A DNA stretch of 64,000 bases from Halomonas rhizosphaerae (GCF_030010555.1 NZ_JASCQP010000021.1:1-64000), one strand, 5' to 3'; numbered from the stretch's first letter, positions 9,987 to 19,102 are shown. Numbers and translations are program-made. The notes: a model not told the origin generated them from the sequence alone.

Positions 9987-10367
9987 TCAGCGTACGGCGA
10001 CCGGCTCGGGGCGCGACAGGATCCAGGCCCCCACCAGGCAGAGCCCGGCAATGAGCGACAGCTTGAGCCACCAGAGGCTCACGGTGAGGGCCAGCACCAG
10101 CATCGAGACGGCCAGCATGGCAGAGGCCAGCCACTTGGCGTGACGGGGAATCGCCCGCTCGCACTCCCAGGCCACCACGGCCGGGCCGAAGCGCGGGTGC
10201 TCACGGATCCAGGCGGCAAAGCGCGGGGACCCCTTCGAGGCCGCCCAGACCGCCAGCAGCATGAAGCAGGTGGTCGGCAGCAGCGGCAGGAAGGCCCCTA
10301 CCACGCCCAGCCCGAAGCTGAACCAGGCCAGGGCCAGGTAGGCGACACGACGAACGACTGGCATCAA
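9987..10367 (-). CDS. DUF454 (YbaN-like) inner-membrane protein
   Basis: This 126-residue protein has hydrophobic segments at about 9-27 and 32-44, and two more in the second half (about 80-118). The pattern GLGVVGAFLPLLPTTCFMLL followed by a PRF.AWI..HP.FGP segment identifies the DUF454/YbaN family, whose function is unknown. It lies about 85 bp upstream of pepN in the same direction. Two adjacent ATG codons (10367 and 10364) could both start translation. Confidence 0.85.
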   Translation of the reverse strand: MMPVVRRVAYLALAWFSFGLGVVGAFLPLLPTTCFMLLAVWAASKGSPRFAAWIREHPRFGPAVVAWECERAIPRHAKWLASAMLAVSMLVLALTVSLWWLKLSLIAGLCLVGAWILSRPEPVAVR

Positions 10368-10486
10368 CCGCTCACTCCCGGTAGTGAGTATCCTTCACAT
10401 TGAAGAGCATACTGCCACCCCGTGCCAATCGCCAACGCCTATGGACGCCATCGGAGTGACCTGGATCAAGGCGCCCTCTGCGGCCG

Positions 10487-10972
10487 TCAGTCGCGGAAGT
10501 TGTCGAACTGCAGCGGCAGGTCGGGGCCGCCCTCCCCGCGCAGCAAGGCCATGACGGCCTGGAGGTCATCGCGCTTCTTGCCGGTGACCCGGACCTTCTC
10601 GCCCTGGATCTGGGCCTGGACCTTCAGCTTGCTCTCCTTGATGCGCTTGACGACGTCCTTGGCCTCCTTCTGGTCGAGCCCCTGCTTGAGGGTCACCTCC
10701 TGGCGGGCGCGGACCCCGGAGAGCACCGGCTCCTGGACGTCCATGCAGCGGGCGTCGATGCCGCGCGCGATGAGCTTGTTGCGCAGCACGTCGAGCATCT
10801 GCTTGAGCTGGAAATCGACCTCGGCCTCGAGGGACACGGTCTCGCCGTTGAGCTCGAAGCTCGCGGTCACCCCCTTGAAATCGAAACGGGTCTGGATCTC
10901 CCGATTGGCCTGATCCACGGCATTGCTGGCTTCGTGCTTGTCGAACTCGGAAACGATGTCGAAGGAGGGCAT
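10487..10972 (-). CDS. yajQ: YajQ-family nucleotide-binding protein
   Basis: This 161-residue protein starts [11 protein letters not shown] and has the [12 protein letters not shown] segment typical of YajQ. Members have two ferredoxin-like folds that bind nucleotides; in Xanthomonas and Pseudomonas, relatives are reported to bind cyclic di-GMP and act with transcription factors. The start at 10972 matches E. coli YajQ and has AGGA at good spacing; an ATG two codons upstream is also possible. The possible link to cyclic di-GMP is of interest because a PilZ-controlled polysaccharide operon lies nearby, but that link is only inference. Confidence 0.93.
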   Translation of the reverse strand: MPSFDIVSEFDKHEASNAVDQANREIQTRFDFKGVTASFELNGETVSLEAEVDFQLKQMLDVLRNKLIARGIDARCMDVQEPVLSGVRARQEVTLKQGLDQKEAKDVVKRIKESKLKVQAQIQGEKVRVTGKKRDDLQAVMALLRGEGGPDLPLQFDNFRD

Positions 10973-11029
10973 GGGCATGTCCTGGTGGAGAGTTGGTGGC
11001 TGGTGAAGGGGCCGGATGGCGGGATTCTA

Positions 11030-11530
11030 TCAGCCTTCGCGGAGCTGCGCGGCCCCCTCAACGGGCAGCAGCGGCTTGGCCATCTGCCAGCCCGCACAGC
11101 CGTCCTCGTAGTAGTCGCCCAGCCAGCGTTCCGGGCGAAAGCCCATCCGCTGGTAGAGTCCCAGCGCCACGCGGTTGTCGGCACGCACCTCGAGGCCCAG
11201 CACCTCGGCATCCCGCGCCAGCGCCTCCGCTTCCAGGGCCTCCAGCAGCCGCCGGCCCAGCCCACTGCCGCGCGCATCGGGATGCACGCAGAAGGAGTAG
11301 AGCCGGGCACGACGGGTGCCGCGACGAAACAGCAGGGTACCGTAGCCCAGCAGCCTCGGGGGACCGCCGTCGGAAGCCCCGCGTTCGGCGACCAGCGTCA
11401 GGGCATGCGCGCGGTTGAGCAGGTGCCAGAGCTGACGGCGACTGAAGCGGTCGCCGGTGAAGGCCACCTGCTCCAGGCGGTAGAGTGCATCCAGGTCGCG
11501 ACCGAGGGCCTGGCGCAAGGTGAAGGTCAT
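11030..11530 (-). CDS. GNAT-family N-acetyltransferase (RimI-like)
   Basis: This 166-residue protein has the GNAT acetyl-CoA-binding motif DARGSGLGRRLLEALE in the middle, followed by VRADNRVALGLYQRMGF, the usual late motif of RimI-type protein or small-molecule acetyltransferases. The substrate is unknown. It lies about 57 bp upstream of the YajQ gene in the same direction and is divergent from the RimK-like gene, with which an N-terminal-modifying enzyme may be functionally associated. Confidence 0.88.
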   Translation of the reverse strand: MTFTLRQALGRDLDALYRLEQVAFTGDRFSRRQLWHLLNRAHALTLVAERGASDGGPPRLLGYGTLLFRRGTRRARLYSFCVHPDARGSGLGRRLLEALEAEALARDAEVLGLEVRADNRVALGLYQRMGFRPERWLGDYYEDGCAGWQMAKPLLPVEGAAQLREG

Positions 11531-11698
11531 CTCGAATCTCCAGAAATCTCGGCACGATTGTGATCATGGCCAATATCGCTGTCACCGGCGTTGACCATGA
11601 AATCTTTTCACCCGAACGCCGACTTGTCCGGGAGCGGGCTCAGGAGCATGCTGGCCGCATTCCGGCGGCACCCCGCCGCCCAGCACGGAAGCCTCACC

Positions 11699-13195
11699 AT
11701 GTGCCCGCTGCGCATCGTCGTCGACCGACTGGAAGACTGGCGGCCCTACTATCCCTCCGAGGACCTGATCACCGCGGACGACTTCCTCGCCCAGGACCGG
11801 CAACACCGTATCGCCGACGACCAGGATCGCACCACCCATGTGATCAACCTGTGCAGCGAATTCGATTACCTGGGCACGGGCTACTACGTCTCGCTGCTGG
11901 CCCAGGCGCGGGGGCAGCGGGTATTGCCCGCGGTCGAGACCCTCAACGCCCTCGGCCGCAAGGCCCTGGTCGACCTTCAGCTCGATGGCCTGGCCCCGCT
12001 GCTCGGTGACCTGGCCCGCCAGGGCTCGCTGCCCGGCGACCAGCTGACCCTGCGGGTGCTGTTCGGCGAATGCCGGGAGCCGTGCCTGGCACGGCTGGCG
12101 CGCCGGCTCTTCGAGCGACTGCCCTGCCCGTTGCTCGAGGCGCGCCTGGTGCGGCGCCACGAGGTGTGGCGACTGTCGCGCCTGCGGCCACTGCGCCTGC
12201 GCGACCTGGCGCCGGAAGAGCAGGACCTGTTCGCCACGGCCCTCAATCGCCACTCCCGCAAGGTATGGCGCACGCCCAAGGCACGCCGCCGCTACCGCTT
12301 CGACCTGGCGATCCTGGTCGACCCGCAGGAGGCCCTGCCCCCCAGCAACCGCGGCGCGCTGAAGGCCTTCATCCGCGCCGGGCGCAAGCTCGGCATCGAT
12401 GTCTCGCTGGTCACCCGCAAGGATGCCGGCCGGCTCGCCGAGTTCGACGCCCTGTTCATCCGCGAGACGACCGCGCTCGACCACCACACCTACCGCATGG
12501 CCCGGCGGGCGGAACACGAGGGGCTGGTGGTGATCGATGCTCCCCGGGACATCCTGCGCTGTACCAACAAGGTCTACCTGCACGCCTTGCTGCGGGCCCG
12601 CGGCGTTCCGGCGCCGCAGGGGGTCCTGCTCAAGCGCGGCGACCGCCGCCCGCTGGACGAACGGGTCGCCGGCCTCGGCTTCCCGCTGGTGCTGAAGATT
12701 CCCGACGGCGCCTTCTCCCGGGGCATCGTCAAGGTCGAATCGACGGAGCAGCTCGAACGCGAGGCCAGCCGGCTGTTCGCCACCTCGGCCCTGCTGCTGC
12801 TCCAGGAGTGGCTGCCCACCGAGTACGACTGGCGGATCGGCGTGCTCGACGGCCAGGTGCTCTTCGCCAGCCGCTACTACATGGCCCGCGGCCACTGGCA
12901 GATCTACGATCACTCCGGCGCCCGGGTGAAGAGCGGCGGCTTCACCACCCATGACCCCGCCGAGGTCCCGGCGGCAGTGATCAAGGCGGCGCTCAAGGCC
13001 ACCCGGCTGATCGGCGACGGCTTCTACGGCGTGGATCTCAAGCAGGCCGGTGATCGGGTGGTGGTGATCGAGGTCAACGACAACCCCAACGTGGATGCCG
13101 GCATCGAGGACGCCGTGCTCGGTCGCGCGCTCTACGAGCGCATCATGACGGTCTTCCTGGCACGCATGGAGGCCCGGGTGCGCGAACAGGCGTGA
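11699..13195 (+). CDS. RimK-like ATP-grasp protein with RLAN N-terminal domain
   Basis: This is a cytosolic ATP-grasp enzyme of about 498 residues. The N-terminal half begins LRIVVDRLEDWRPYYPSED, the RimK-like N-terminal (RLAN) domain. The C-terminal half has the ATP-grasp core (FPLVLKIPDGAFSRG, LLQEWLPTEYDWRIGVL, and the Mg-binding VIEVNDNPN). RimK itself adds glutamate to ribosomal protein S6; the target of this longer subfamily is not known. Earlier in-frame ATGs at 11591 and 11648 exist; 11699 is preferred because the conserved domain begins there. The gene is divergent from the GNAT acetyltransferase. Confidence 0.85.
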   Translation: MCPLRIVVDRLEDWRPYYPSEDLITADDFLAQDRQHRIADDQDRTTHVINLCSEFDYLGTGYYVSLLAQARGQRVLPAVETLNALGRKALVDLQLDGLAPLLGDLARQGSLPGDQLTLRVLFGECREPCLARLARRLFERLPCPLLEARLVRRHEVWRLSRLRPLRLRDLAPEEQDLFATALNRHSRKVWRTPKARRRYRFDLAILVDPQEALPPSNRGALKAFIRAGRKLGIDVSLVTRKDAGRLAEFDALFIRETTALDHHTYRMARRAEHEGLVVIDAPRDILRCTNKVYLHALLRARGVPAPQGVLLKRGDRRPLDERVAGLGFPLVLKIPDGAFSRGIVKVESTEQLEREASRLFATSALLLLQEWLPTEYDWRIGVLDGQVLFASRYYMARGHWQIYDHSGARVKSGGFTTHDPAEVPAAVIKAALKATRLIGDGFYGVDLKQAGDRVVVIEVNDNPNVDAGIEDAVLGRALYERIMTVFLARMEARVREQA

Positions 13196-13277
13196 GCCAC
13201 AGGAGGCTGACGCCCGCCCGGTTCTGGCGTATGCTGTCGCTTTCCTTGACAAGCCTTGTACAAACCATGGAGCCCCG

Positions 13278-13877
13278 ATGAGCGATCGCGACACCCGCCA
13301 CCAGCAGGCCATGCAGAAACTCAAGTCCCGCGTCGACGAGAAGGTCGCCGAGGCCACCGAGCAGCGCGGGCTGCTACTGGTCTTCACCGGCAACGGCAAG
13401 GGCAAGACCACCGCCGCCTGGGGCACCGTGACCCGAGCCCTGGGCTACGGCTACAAGGTCGGCGTGGTCCAGTTCATCAAGGGGCTCTGGGAGTGCGGCG
13501 AGCGCGAGCGGCTGGTCGAGGACCCCAACCTCGAGGTCGCCATCATGGCCACCGGCTTCACCTGGGACACCCAGAACCGCGAGGCTGACACCCGGGCCTG
13601 CCGCGAGGTATGGGCCGAGGCCGAGCGGATGCTCGCCGACCCGGACGTCTACCTGGTGGTGCTCGACGAGATCACCTACATGCTCAAGTTCGGCTACCTG
13701 GATATCGCCACCGTCAAGCAAGCGCTGATGAGTCGCCCCGCCGAGCAGACGGTGATCATCACCGGGCGCAATGCCCACCGGGAGCTGACCGCCACGGCGG
13801 ATACCGTCACCGAGATGCAGGAGGTTCGCCACGCCTTCAATAGCGGGCTCCAGGCCCGCCGCGGCATCGACTACTAA
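13278..13877 (+). CDS. cobO: Cob(I)yrinic acid a,c-diamide adenosyltransferase
   Basis: This 199-residue enzyme transfers the adenosyl group of ATP to the cobalt of corrinoids during adenosylcobalamin synthesis or salvage (CobO/BtuR/CobA family). The P-loop GNGKGKTTAAWG is at about 38-49, followed by VQFIKG and the YLVVLDEITYML segment typical of the family. The length matches E. coli BtuR (196). No other cobalamin gene is adjacent, so a salvage role is plausible. It follows the RimK-like gene after 82 bp. Confidence 0.95.
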   Translation: MSDRDTRHQQAMQKLKSRVDEKVAEATEQRGLLLVFTGNGKGKTTAAWGTVTRALGYGYKVGVVQFIKGLWECGERERLVEDPNLEVAIMATGFTWDTQNREADTRACREVWAEAERMLADPDVYLVVLDEITYMLKFGYLDIATVKQALMSRPAEQTVIITGRNAHRELTATADTVTEMQEVRHAFNSGLQARRGIDY

Positions 13878-13975
13878 TCCCTTTCTTTTCAACAGTTTAG
13901 TCCGCTTTCTGCCACGACCGTCGTCGCCAAGCAACACTTAACCGACTGATTTTAAAGGCTTGCCTTCCCCTCCCC

Positions 13976-14005
13976 GATAACCGTCCCTTGATGGCGACGG
14001 TTATC
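13976..14005. promoter_or_regulatory. Perfect 10+10 bp palindrome, candidate upstream activator site
   Basis: The arms GATAACCGTC (13976-13985) and GACGGTTATC (13996-14005) are exact reverse complements with a 10-base spacer. The centre is about 120 bp upstream of the predicted sigma-54 start site, the usual distance for a bacterial enhancer-binding protein site. No T run follows, so it is less likely to be the cobO terminator, though that remains an alternative. Confidence 0.5.
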
Positions 14006-14085
14006 CCTTCCGCTGCCTCGGCCGAACGCGGTGACCTCGCCGCAGGCCGACCATAACCCATTGATCATGAAACCTTAGCCAAGAC

Positions 14086-14101
14086 TGGCATGGACCTTGC
14101 C
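14086..14101 (+). promoter_or_regulatory. Sigma-54 (RpoN) -24/-12 promoter
   Basis: The 16-mer TGGCATGGACCTTGCC matches the RpoN consensus TGGCACG-N4-TTGCW at every fixed position except two (T for C at position 6 and the final C), including the essential GG and GC at correct spacing. Transcription would start near 14112, giving a 5' leader of about 70 bases before the UDP-glucose dehydrogenase ATG. Confidence 0.75.
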
Positions 14102-14130
14102 TACTGAATCGACCGAAAAGGAGAAGGTTC

Positions 14131-14155
14131 GTGGCCGCCCTGGGAGGGCGGCCAC
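14131..14155 (+). other. GC-rich mRNA hairpin covering an alternative GTG start
   Basis: GTGGCCGCCCT and AGGGCGGCCAC form a perfect 11-bp stem with a 3-base loop in the operon leader. The first three bases are a GTG that is in frame with the dehydrogenase and preceded by AAAAGGAGAAGG. The main ATG at 14185 has its own AAGGAGA. The hairpin could control which start is used or stabilise the mRNA. Confidence 0.6.
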
Positions 14156-14184
14156 TCCGGTCATCGAGCAAGGAGACAGCGATC

Positions 14185-15531
14185 ATGAGAATCACCATCT
14201 TCGGTTCCGGCTATGTGGGCCTGGTCACCGGCGCCTGCCTGGCCGATGTCGGCCATGACGTGATGTGCGTCGACGTTGATGCGGACAAGGTGGCCCGGCT
14301 CGAGGCCGGCGAGGTGCCGATCTACGAACCCGGGCTGGAGAGCCTGATCCGCCAGAACCGGGCAGCCGGTCGCCTGCACTTCACCACCGATGCCGAGCAG
14401 GCGGTGGCCTTCGGCGTGCTGCAGTTCATCGCCGTGGGCACCCCCTCGGACGAGGACGGCAGTGCCGACCTGCGTCACGTGCTCAAGGTCGCCGAGACCA
14501 TCGGCCGCCACATGGACGGCTACCGCATCATCGTCGACAAGTCGACGGTGCCGGTCGGCACCGCCAGCCGGGTGGAGCGGGCCATCGCCGCCGAACTCGA
14601 CCGCCGCGGGGCCGCACTGGACTTCGATGTCTGCTCCAACCCCGAATTCCTCAAGGAGGGCGCGGCCATCGAGGACTTCTCCAAGGGCGCGCGGATCGTG
14701 GTCGGGACCGACTCGGAGCGGGTCAGGAGCGCCATGCGCGAATGCTATGCCCCCTACAGCCGCCAGAAGGACAAGCTGATGTTCATGGGGGTGCGCAGCG
14801 CCGAGCTGACCAAGTACGCCGCCAACGCCATGCTCGCCACCAAGATCAGCTTCATCAACGAGATCGCCAACCTCTCCGAGCGGCTAGGCGCCGACATCGA
14901 GGAGGTGCGCCACGGCATCGGCAGCGATCCGCGCATCGGCTACCACTTCATCTATCCGGGCTGTGGCTATGGCGGCTCGTGCTTCCCCAAGGACGTCAAG
15001 GCGCTGGCGCATACCGCCGAGGAGATCGGCCATCCCGCCGAGATGATCGCCGCCGTGGAGCGCGTCAACGCGCGTCAGAAGAGCCGCCTGTTCGAGATGC
15101 TCTGCCAGGCCTTCAACGGCCAGCTCGCCGGCAAGACCATCGCGCTATGGGGGCTGGCCTTCAAGCCCAACACCGACGACATGCGCGAGGCCCCCAGCCG
15201 GGCGCTGATGGAAGCCCTGTGGGAGGCCGGTGCCCGGGTCCAGGCCTTTGATCCCGAAGCCGCCGGGGAGTGTCGCCGGATCTACGGCGAGCGCGACGAC
15301 CTGAGGCTGGCCAGTCAGCGCAACGAGGCCCTGGAGGGCGCCGATGCCCTGGTGATCTGTACCGAGTGGAAGGCCTTTCGCACCGTGGATTTCGCCCAGC
15401 TGCGCGACTCGCTCGCCTCGCCGGTGCTGGTCGACGGCCGCAACCTCTTCCACCCCGAGACCGTCAAGGCCGCGGGCCTCGCCTACTACGCCATCGGCCG
15501 GGGGGACTCCGTACGTCCCGTGCTCGCCTGA
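14185..15531 (+). CDS. ugd: UDP-glucose 6-dehydrogenase
   Basis: This 448-residue cytosolic enzyme oxidises UDP-glucose to UDP-glucuronate with two NAD+. The Rossmann motif GSGYVG is at 7-12, the catalytic lysine in [10 protein letters not shown] at 210, and the active cysteine in GGSCFPKD at 266. The N terminus ([20 protein letters not shown]) follows the UDP-glucose type rather than AlgD, which reads FGLGYVGAVCAGCL, so a GDP-mannose dehydrogenase is less likely. It is first in an operon with an Alg8-like synthase 12 bp downstream, and so should supply the sugar donor. The ATG at 14185 has AAGGAGA; an in-frame GTG at 14131 would add 18 residues. Confidence 0.93.
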   Translation: MRITIFGSGYVGLVTGACLADVGHDVMCVDVDADKVARLEAGEVPIYEPGLESLIRQNRAAGRLHFTTDAEQAVAFGVLQFIAVGTPSDEDGSADLRHVLKVAETIGRHMDGYRIIVDKSTVPVGTASRVERAIAAELDRRGAALDFDVCSNPEFLKEGAAIEDFSKGARIVVGTDSERVRSAMRECYAPYSRQKDKLMFMGVRSAELTKYAANAMLATKISFINEIANLSERLGADIEEVRHGIGSDPRIGYHFIYPGCGYGGSCFPKDVKALAHTAEEIGHPAEMIAAVERVNARQKSRLFEMLCQAFNGQLAGKTIALWGLAFKPNTDDMREAPSRALMEALWEAGARVQAFDPEAAGECRRIYGERDDLRLASQRNEALEGADALVICTEWKAFRTVDFAQLRDSLASPVLVDGRNLFHPETVKAAGLAYYAIGRGDSVRPVLA

Positions 15532-15542
15532 GGGGAGTCGAG

Positions 15543-17504
15543 ATGTCGAACACACCTGCCGATCGCTCCGTCGCCAGCAAGGTGACGGAGGTCGCGACCT
15601 TCATCCTCGGGATCGCCCTGCTGATCGTGGTGATCGACGGGCTGCCGCTGGATGTCTTCTCCACCGAGTCGAAGAGCTTCTTCTTCGCCATCGGTGCGGT
15701 GGGCATCTGGCGCTACACCTGGTGGCTGATCCAGGCACTGCGTTCGGTCTGGTACAACCGTCGGATCTTCCCGCGCCTGCGGGCCGAGGCCGATGCCGCG
15801 GGGGAGCAGGGGCTCCCCCCGGAGCTCTATGTGCTCTGCACCTCCTTTCGCATCGAGTCAGAGGTCAGTTTCCAGGTCTACGACGCCCTGGTGCGCGAGG
15901 TCGCCGACTATGGCGTGCCCACCACCATCTTCGCCTCGCTGTCGGACCGCACCGACGTGGACGTCATCACCCACGTCATGGACGACAACGGCTGGCCGGA
16001 GAACATCGAGCTGCGCTACATGTTCCAGAAGGGTGATGGCAAGCGCTCGGCGATGGCCGAGGTGCTGCGCGCCATCTCGCGGCGCATGCCGGCGCCGGGC
16101 GCCCTGCTGGTCTCGATGGATGGTGACATCCGACTGGAGCCGGGCACCCTGTCACGCTCGCTGTCGTTCTTCAGCGTCCAGGAGGACCTGGGCGCCCTGA
16201 CCACCAACAACAGCGCCATCGTCACCGGGGGCGACGCCACCAAGGAGTGGTACGACATCCGCTATGCCCAGCGCCATCTGGTGATGAGCTCGATGTCGGT
16301 CTCCCGGCGCCTGCTGGTGCTGACCGGGCGCTACAGCGCCTTCCGGGCCGACCTGGCCACCCAGCCCGGCTTCATCGAGCTGGTGGAGAACGACCACGTC
16401 GACCACTGGCGCTTCGGCACCTTCAAGTTCCTCTCCGGTGACGACAAGTCGACCTGGTACTGGCTGCTGAAGAACGGCTGGCGGATGCTCTACATCCCGG
16501 ACGTGCACGTCTCGGGCTTCGAGGAGCTGCCCGACCGCAAGCGCTTCTTCAAGTCGACCACCGACCTGATGCGCCGCTGGTACGGCAACATGCTGCGCAC
16601 CAGCAATCGGGCCATCGCCCTGGGGCCGCGGCCCATGGGCCTGTTCACCTGGTGGAGCCTGGTCGACCAGCGGCTCTCCATGTGGACCACGCTGATCGGC
16701 CCCACGGTGGCCATCCTGGTGACCCTGTTCATCCGCCCCTCGTTCATCTTCGCCTACGCCCTGTGGATCCTCTTCACCCGCGGCATCGTCACGTTGATCC
16801 TGGCCTGGCAGCACGGGCGATTCAGCCTGCTGTGGGTGCCCCTGATCTACTACAACCAGGTGTGGGGGGCCCTGCTCAAGACCTATGTCAGCTTCCGCTT
16901 CAACCGCCAGAAGTGGTCGCGCCAGGGCATCTCCGCGGGCGAACCCAACGACCCGGTGGCCGTGAAGCGCCAGCGGCGCATGGGCCATGTGCTGCACGGC
17001 TTCGCCTACGGTGTGCTGCTCTACGTGCTGATACTCGCCACCGGCGTCCTGCAGCCCCCCGACCGGACCTCGCTGTCCATCCTGACCGGTGGCGGCACCA
17101 CCCAGGAACAGTCGCGGGTGGACGACCGCTGGCTGTCGCTGGCCATCGCCGATGCCCCGGAGGGGGGCAGCGTGCAGCTGCCGGCCGGTGACTTCCGCCT
17201 CGACGATGACCTGCTGGACGCGCTCGACAGCCTCGACCGCCCCCGAGCCGGCCACCTGCTGGGCGCCGCCCAGGACACCACCCGCCTGATCGTCACGCCC
17301 GAACTGGCCCGCCACCTGCGCGACTCCCGCGGCCGCCCCATCGCCGAGGCGGCGGCCTGCCCGCAGCCCGCCGGCTGCACCCTGGAGCTGGAGCACCACT
17401 CGATGCGCTTCAAGGACTTGCAGATCCAGGTGGAAACCGGCAGTTCCGGCGACGCCGTGGCGTCGGTCAAACAACAGAGCAAGGAGAACGCAACGGATGT
17501 CTGA
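15543..17504 (+). CDS. Alg8-like polysaccharide synthase (GT2) with C-terminal extension
   Basis: This 653-residue processive inner-membrane glycosyltransferase has two N-terminal membrane helices (about 15-35, 45-66). The GT2 domain carries SMDGD (191-195), VENDHVDHWRF and LSGDDKSTW (297-305), and RRW at 344-346. Further membrane helices lie at about 378-397, 401-421, 429-450 and 480-503. The region LMRRWYGNMLR to DQRLSMWT closely resembles Pseudomonas Alg8, the mannuronan polymerase. Alg8 is about 494 residues; here about 150 more follow the last helix, with a beta-helix-like pattern (VQLPAGDFRLD, then GAAQDTTRLI). The sugar is inferred to be glucuronate because ugd precedes it. Its stop overlaps the next gene by 8 bp. 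Confidence 0.88.
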   Translation: MSNTPADRSVASKVTEVATFILGIALLIVVIDGLPLDVFSTESKSFFFAIGAVGIWRYTWWLIQALRSVWYNRRIFPRLRAEADAAGEQGLPPELYVLCTSFRIESEVSFQVYDALVREVADYGVPTTIFASLSDRTDVDVITHVMDDNGWPENIELRYMFQKGDGKRSAMAEVLRAISRRMPAPGALLVSMDGDIRLEPGTLSRSLSFFSVQEDLGALTTNNSAIVTGGDATKEWYDIRYAQRHLVMSSMSVSRRLLVLTGRYSAFRADLATQPGFIELVENDHVDHWRFGTFKFLSGDDKSTWYWLLKNGWRMLYIPDVHVSGFEELPDRKRFFKSTTDLMRRWYGNMLRTSNRAIALGPRPMGLFTWWSLVDQRLSMWTTLIGPTVAILVTLFIRPSFIFAYALWILFTRGIVTLILAWQHGRFSLLWVPLIYYNQVWGALLKTYVSFRFNRQKWSRQGISAGEPNDPVAVKRQRRMGHVLHGFAYGVLLYVLILATGVLQPPDRTSLSILTGGGTTQEQSRVDDRWLSLAIADAPEGGSVQLPAGDFRLDDDLLDALDSLDRPRAGHLLGAAQDTTRLIVTPELARHLRDSRGRPIAEAAACPQPAGCTLELEHHSMRFKDLQIQVETGSSGDAVASVKQQSKENATDV

Positions 17505-19044
17505 CCATCATTCCGACATGAACGGCATCGAGCGCAACGAGCCGACCCTGGGCCCGGGCGCCCCCCGCGGCGCGGGCCCTGCCGACGGCCCATCGGGCCA
17601 TCATCAGGCCCCGGGGGAACGGATCCACCACGAGCGGCGCGACGAGAGGCGTTTCATCCGCGTCTCACCGCCCTTCCGCGTCCGCTTCGAGGACGGCCAG
17701 GAACTCCCCGGTGCCGATGTCTCGGTGGGCGGCTTCGCCGTTCGCACCTCGCGTCCGCTGCGCCCGGGAGAGCGCCTCTCGGCCTCCCTGCTGCTGACCG
17801 TCGGGGCCACCGAGCTGATCGTGCCCGTACGCGCCGAGTGTCGCCATGCCACCGCCGATGCCGACGGGCGCCATCACGTCAACGGCTTCGAGATCACCGA
17901 TATCGATCCCCCCCACCGCGAACTGCTGCGTCAGGTGGTTCGGAGCTGCCTGACCGGGCGCCAGGCCAGTATCGAGTCGCTGATGGAGGGCGAGGATCCG
18001 CAGACGCCGCGCAAGCGCAAGGCGGCCCAGTCCACGCCCCTGCCACCGTCCCGTCCGCCCAAGCCGCGGGGACGCTATGTGCTGCTGTTCACCGCCATCG
18101 CGATCCTCGCCATCGCGGCCGCGGCCACGGCCTACCGCAACTTCATGCTGATCGAGCCGAGCTTCGCCGCGGTCACCGCGCCACGGATCGACATCCGCGC
18201 CCCGGGACCCGGCATCCTCGAGGCCCACGACCTGCAGGCCGGTGACCGGATCGAGCGCGACCAGGAACTGACCAGCATCGCCAACAGCGACCTGGAGTCG
18301 GAGCTGATCCTCTCCGAGGCCTCGCTGAAATATAACGAGCAGCTCATCGCGAACCTGCAGGAGCATCTCGAGTCGGCGGGTGGCGGTCAGGTCAGCATCG
18401 CCAGCTCCGCGCGTCCCGAGAGCGGCGATGCCATGAACTTCGAGACGGTGTCGCCGGAGATTGCCCAGGCCCGCATCGAGCAGTTCGAGACGGCACGCGA
18501 CCTGGAGAGCTCGCGCATCACCGCCCTTGAGGCCCGCCAGTCCAGCAACGACATCTACAGCCCGTGCGACTGCCTGGTGGCCTGGGCCCTGAGCAGCGCC
18601 GATGGCACCTATGTCAACGAGAGCGAGCGGATCATGACCCTGATCCGCACCGGAGAGGACGATGTCATGGTCGAGGCGCTGGTCCACATGGACGACATCG
18701 GCCGCATCGAACCCAACCAGACGGCCTATGTCTCGCTGCCCAACGCCTCGACCCCGATCCGTGCCCGGGTGCGCAACGTGGCGCTGGACGTCGAGCGTCA
18801 GCCGCGTGCCGGCTTCCCCAGTTGGGTCCGCCAGCAGCAGAACGTGGCCAGCGTGCTGCTGGTGCCCGAGAAGACCCTGCCGGCCGAGAGCGTCGGCAAG
18901 CCGGTGGACGTGCGCTTCACGGAGGCCCCGCTGCTGGGCGCCACCGCCGAGTGGGTCTGGCAGGGCATGCGCGGCGTGATCCAGTTCGGTGAGCGCGTCT
19001 ATCGTGCCGCCACCCAGGAGGACGAGCAACGCGAAGCGGGGTGA
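17497..19044 (+). CDS. Alg44-like PilZ and membrane-fusion protein
   Basis: This 515-residue protein is the predicted cyclic di-GMP receptor and periplasmic partner of the synthase. A cytoplasmic PilZ domain has RRDERR (RxxxR at 47-51) and DVSVGG (DxSxxG at 74-79), the two c-di-GMP-binding motifs. One membrane helix follows (about 194-213). The periplasmic part is HlyD-like (APGPGILEAHDLQAGDRI, then a helical stretch, then NDIYSPCDCLVAW). This is the Alg44 order; Alg44 is about 389 residues, so this is longer, with a Pro/Gly-rich N-terminal leader of about 45 residues. It overlaps the synthase gene (ATGTCTGA), indicating tight coupling. Confidence 0.88.
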   Translation: MSDHHSDMNGIERNEPTLGPGAPRGAGPADGPSGHHQAPGERIHHERRDERRFIRVSPPFRVRFEDGQELPGADVSVGGFAVRTSRPLRPGERLSASLLLTVGATELIVPVRAECRHATADADGRHHVNGFEITDIDPPHRELLRQVVRSCLTGRQASIESLMEGEDPQTPRKRKAAQSTPLPPSRPPKPRGRYVLLFTAIAILAIAAAATAYRNFMLIEPSFAAVTAPRIDIRAPGPGILEAHDLQAGDRIERDQELTSIANSDLESELILSEASLKYNEQLIANLQEHLESAGGGQVSIASSARPESGDAMNFETVSPEIAQARIEQFETARDLESSRITALEARQSSNDIYSPCDCLVAWALSSADGTYVNESERIMTLIRTGEDDVMVEALVHMDDIGRIEPNQTAYVSLPNASTPIRARVRNVALDVERQPRAGFPSWVRQQQNVASVLLVPEKTLPAESVGKPVDVRFTEAPLLGATAEWVWQGMRGVIQFGERVYRAATQEDEQREAG

Positions 19045-19102
19045 TCCCCGCCCGCCTCCGCCGCGACGCCACGGCGACGCGGCCCTTCGTCAAGGAGACA
19101 CC

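Larger units (their letters stand above)
13878..14184 (+). promoter_or_regulatory. Regulatory region of the exopolysaccharide operon
   Basis: This 307-bp gap holds no gene. It contains a perfect palindrome (13976-14005), a sigma-54 promoter (14086-14101), and a leader with a GC-rich hairpin (14131-14155) and two Shine-Dalgarno sequences. The parts are listed separately. The layout is that of an enhancer-dependent promoter for the operon starting at 14185. Confidence 0.75.

Noticed and set aside
13976-14005. The palindrome as a rho-independent terminator of cobO
   Set aside because: No T run follows on either strand and its distance to the sigma-54 promoter fits an activator site better; kept as an alternative.
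14185-15531. Reading the dehydrogenase as AlgD (GDP-mannose dehydrogenase)
   Set aside because: The N terminus and central motifs follow UDP-glucose dehydrogenases, and no mannose-nucleotide genes accompany it in the cluster.
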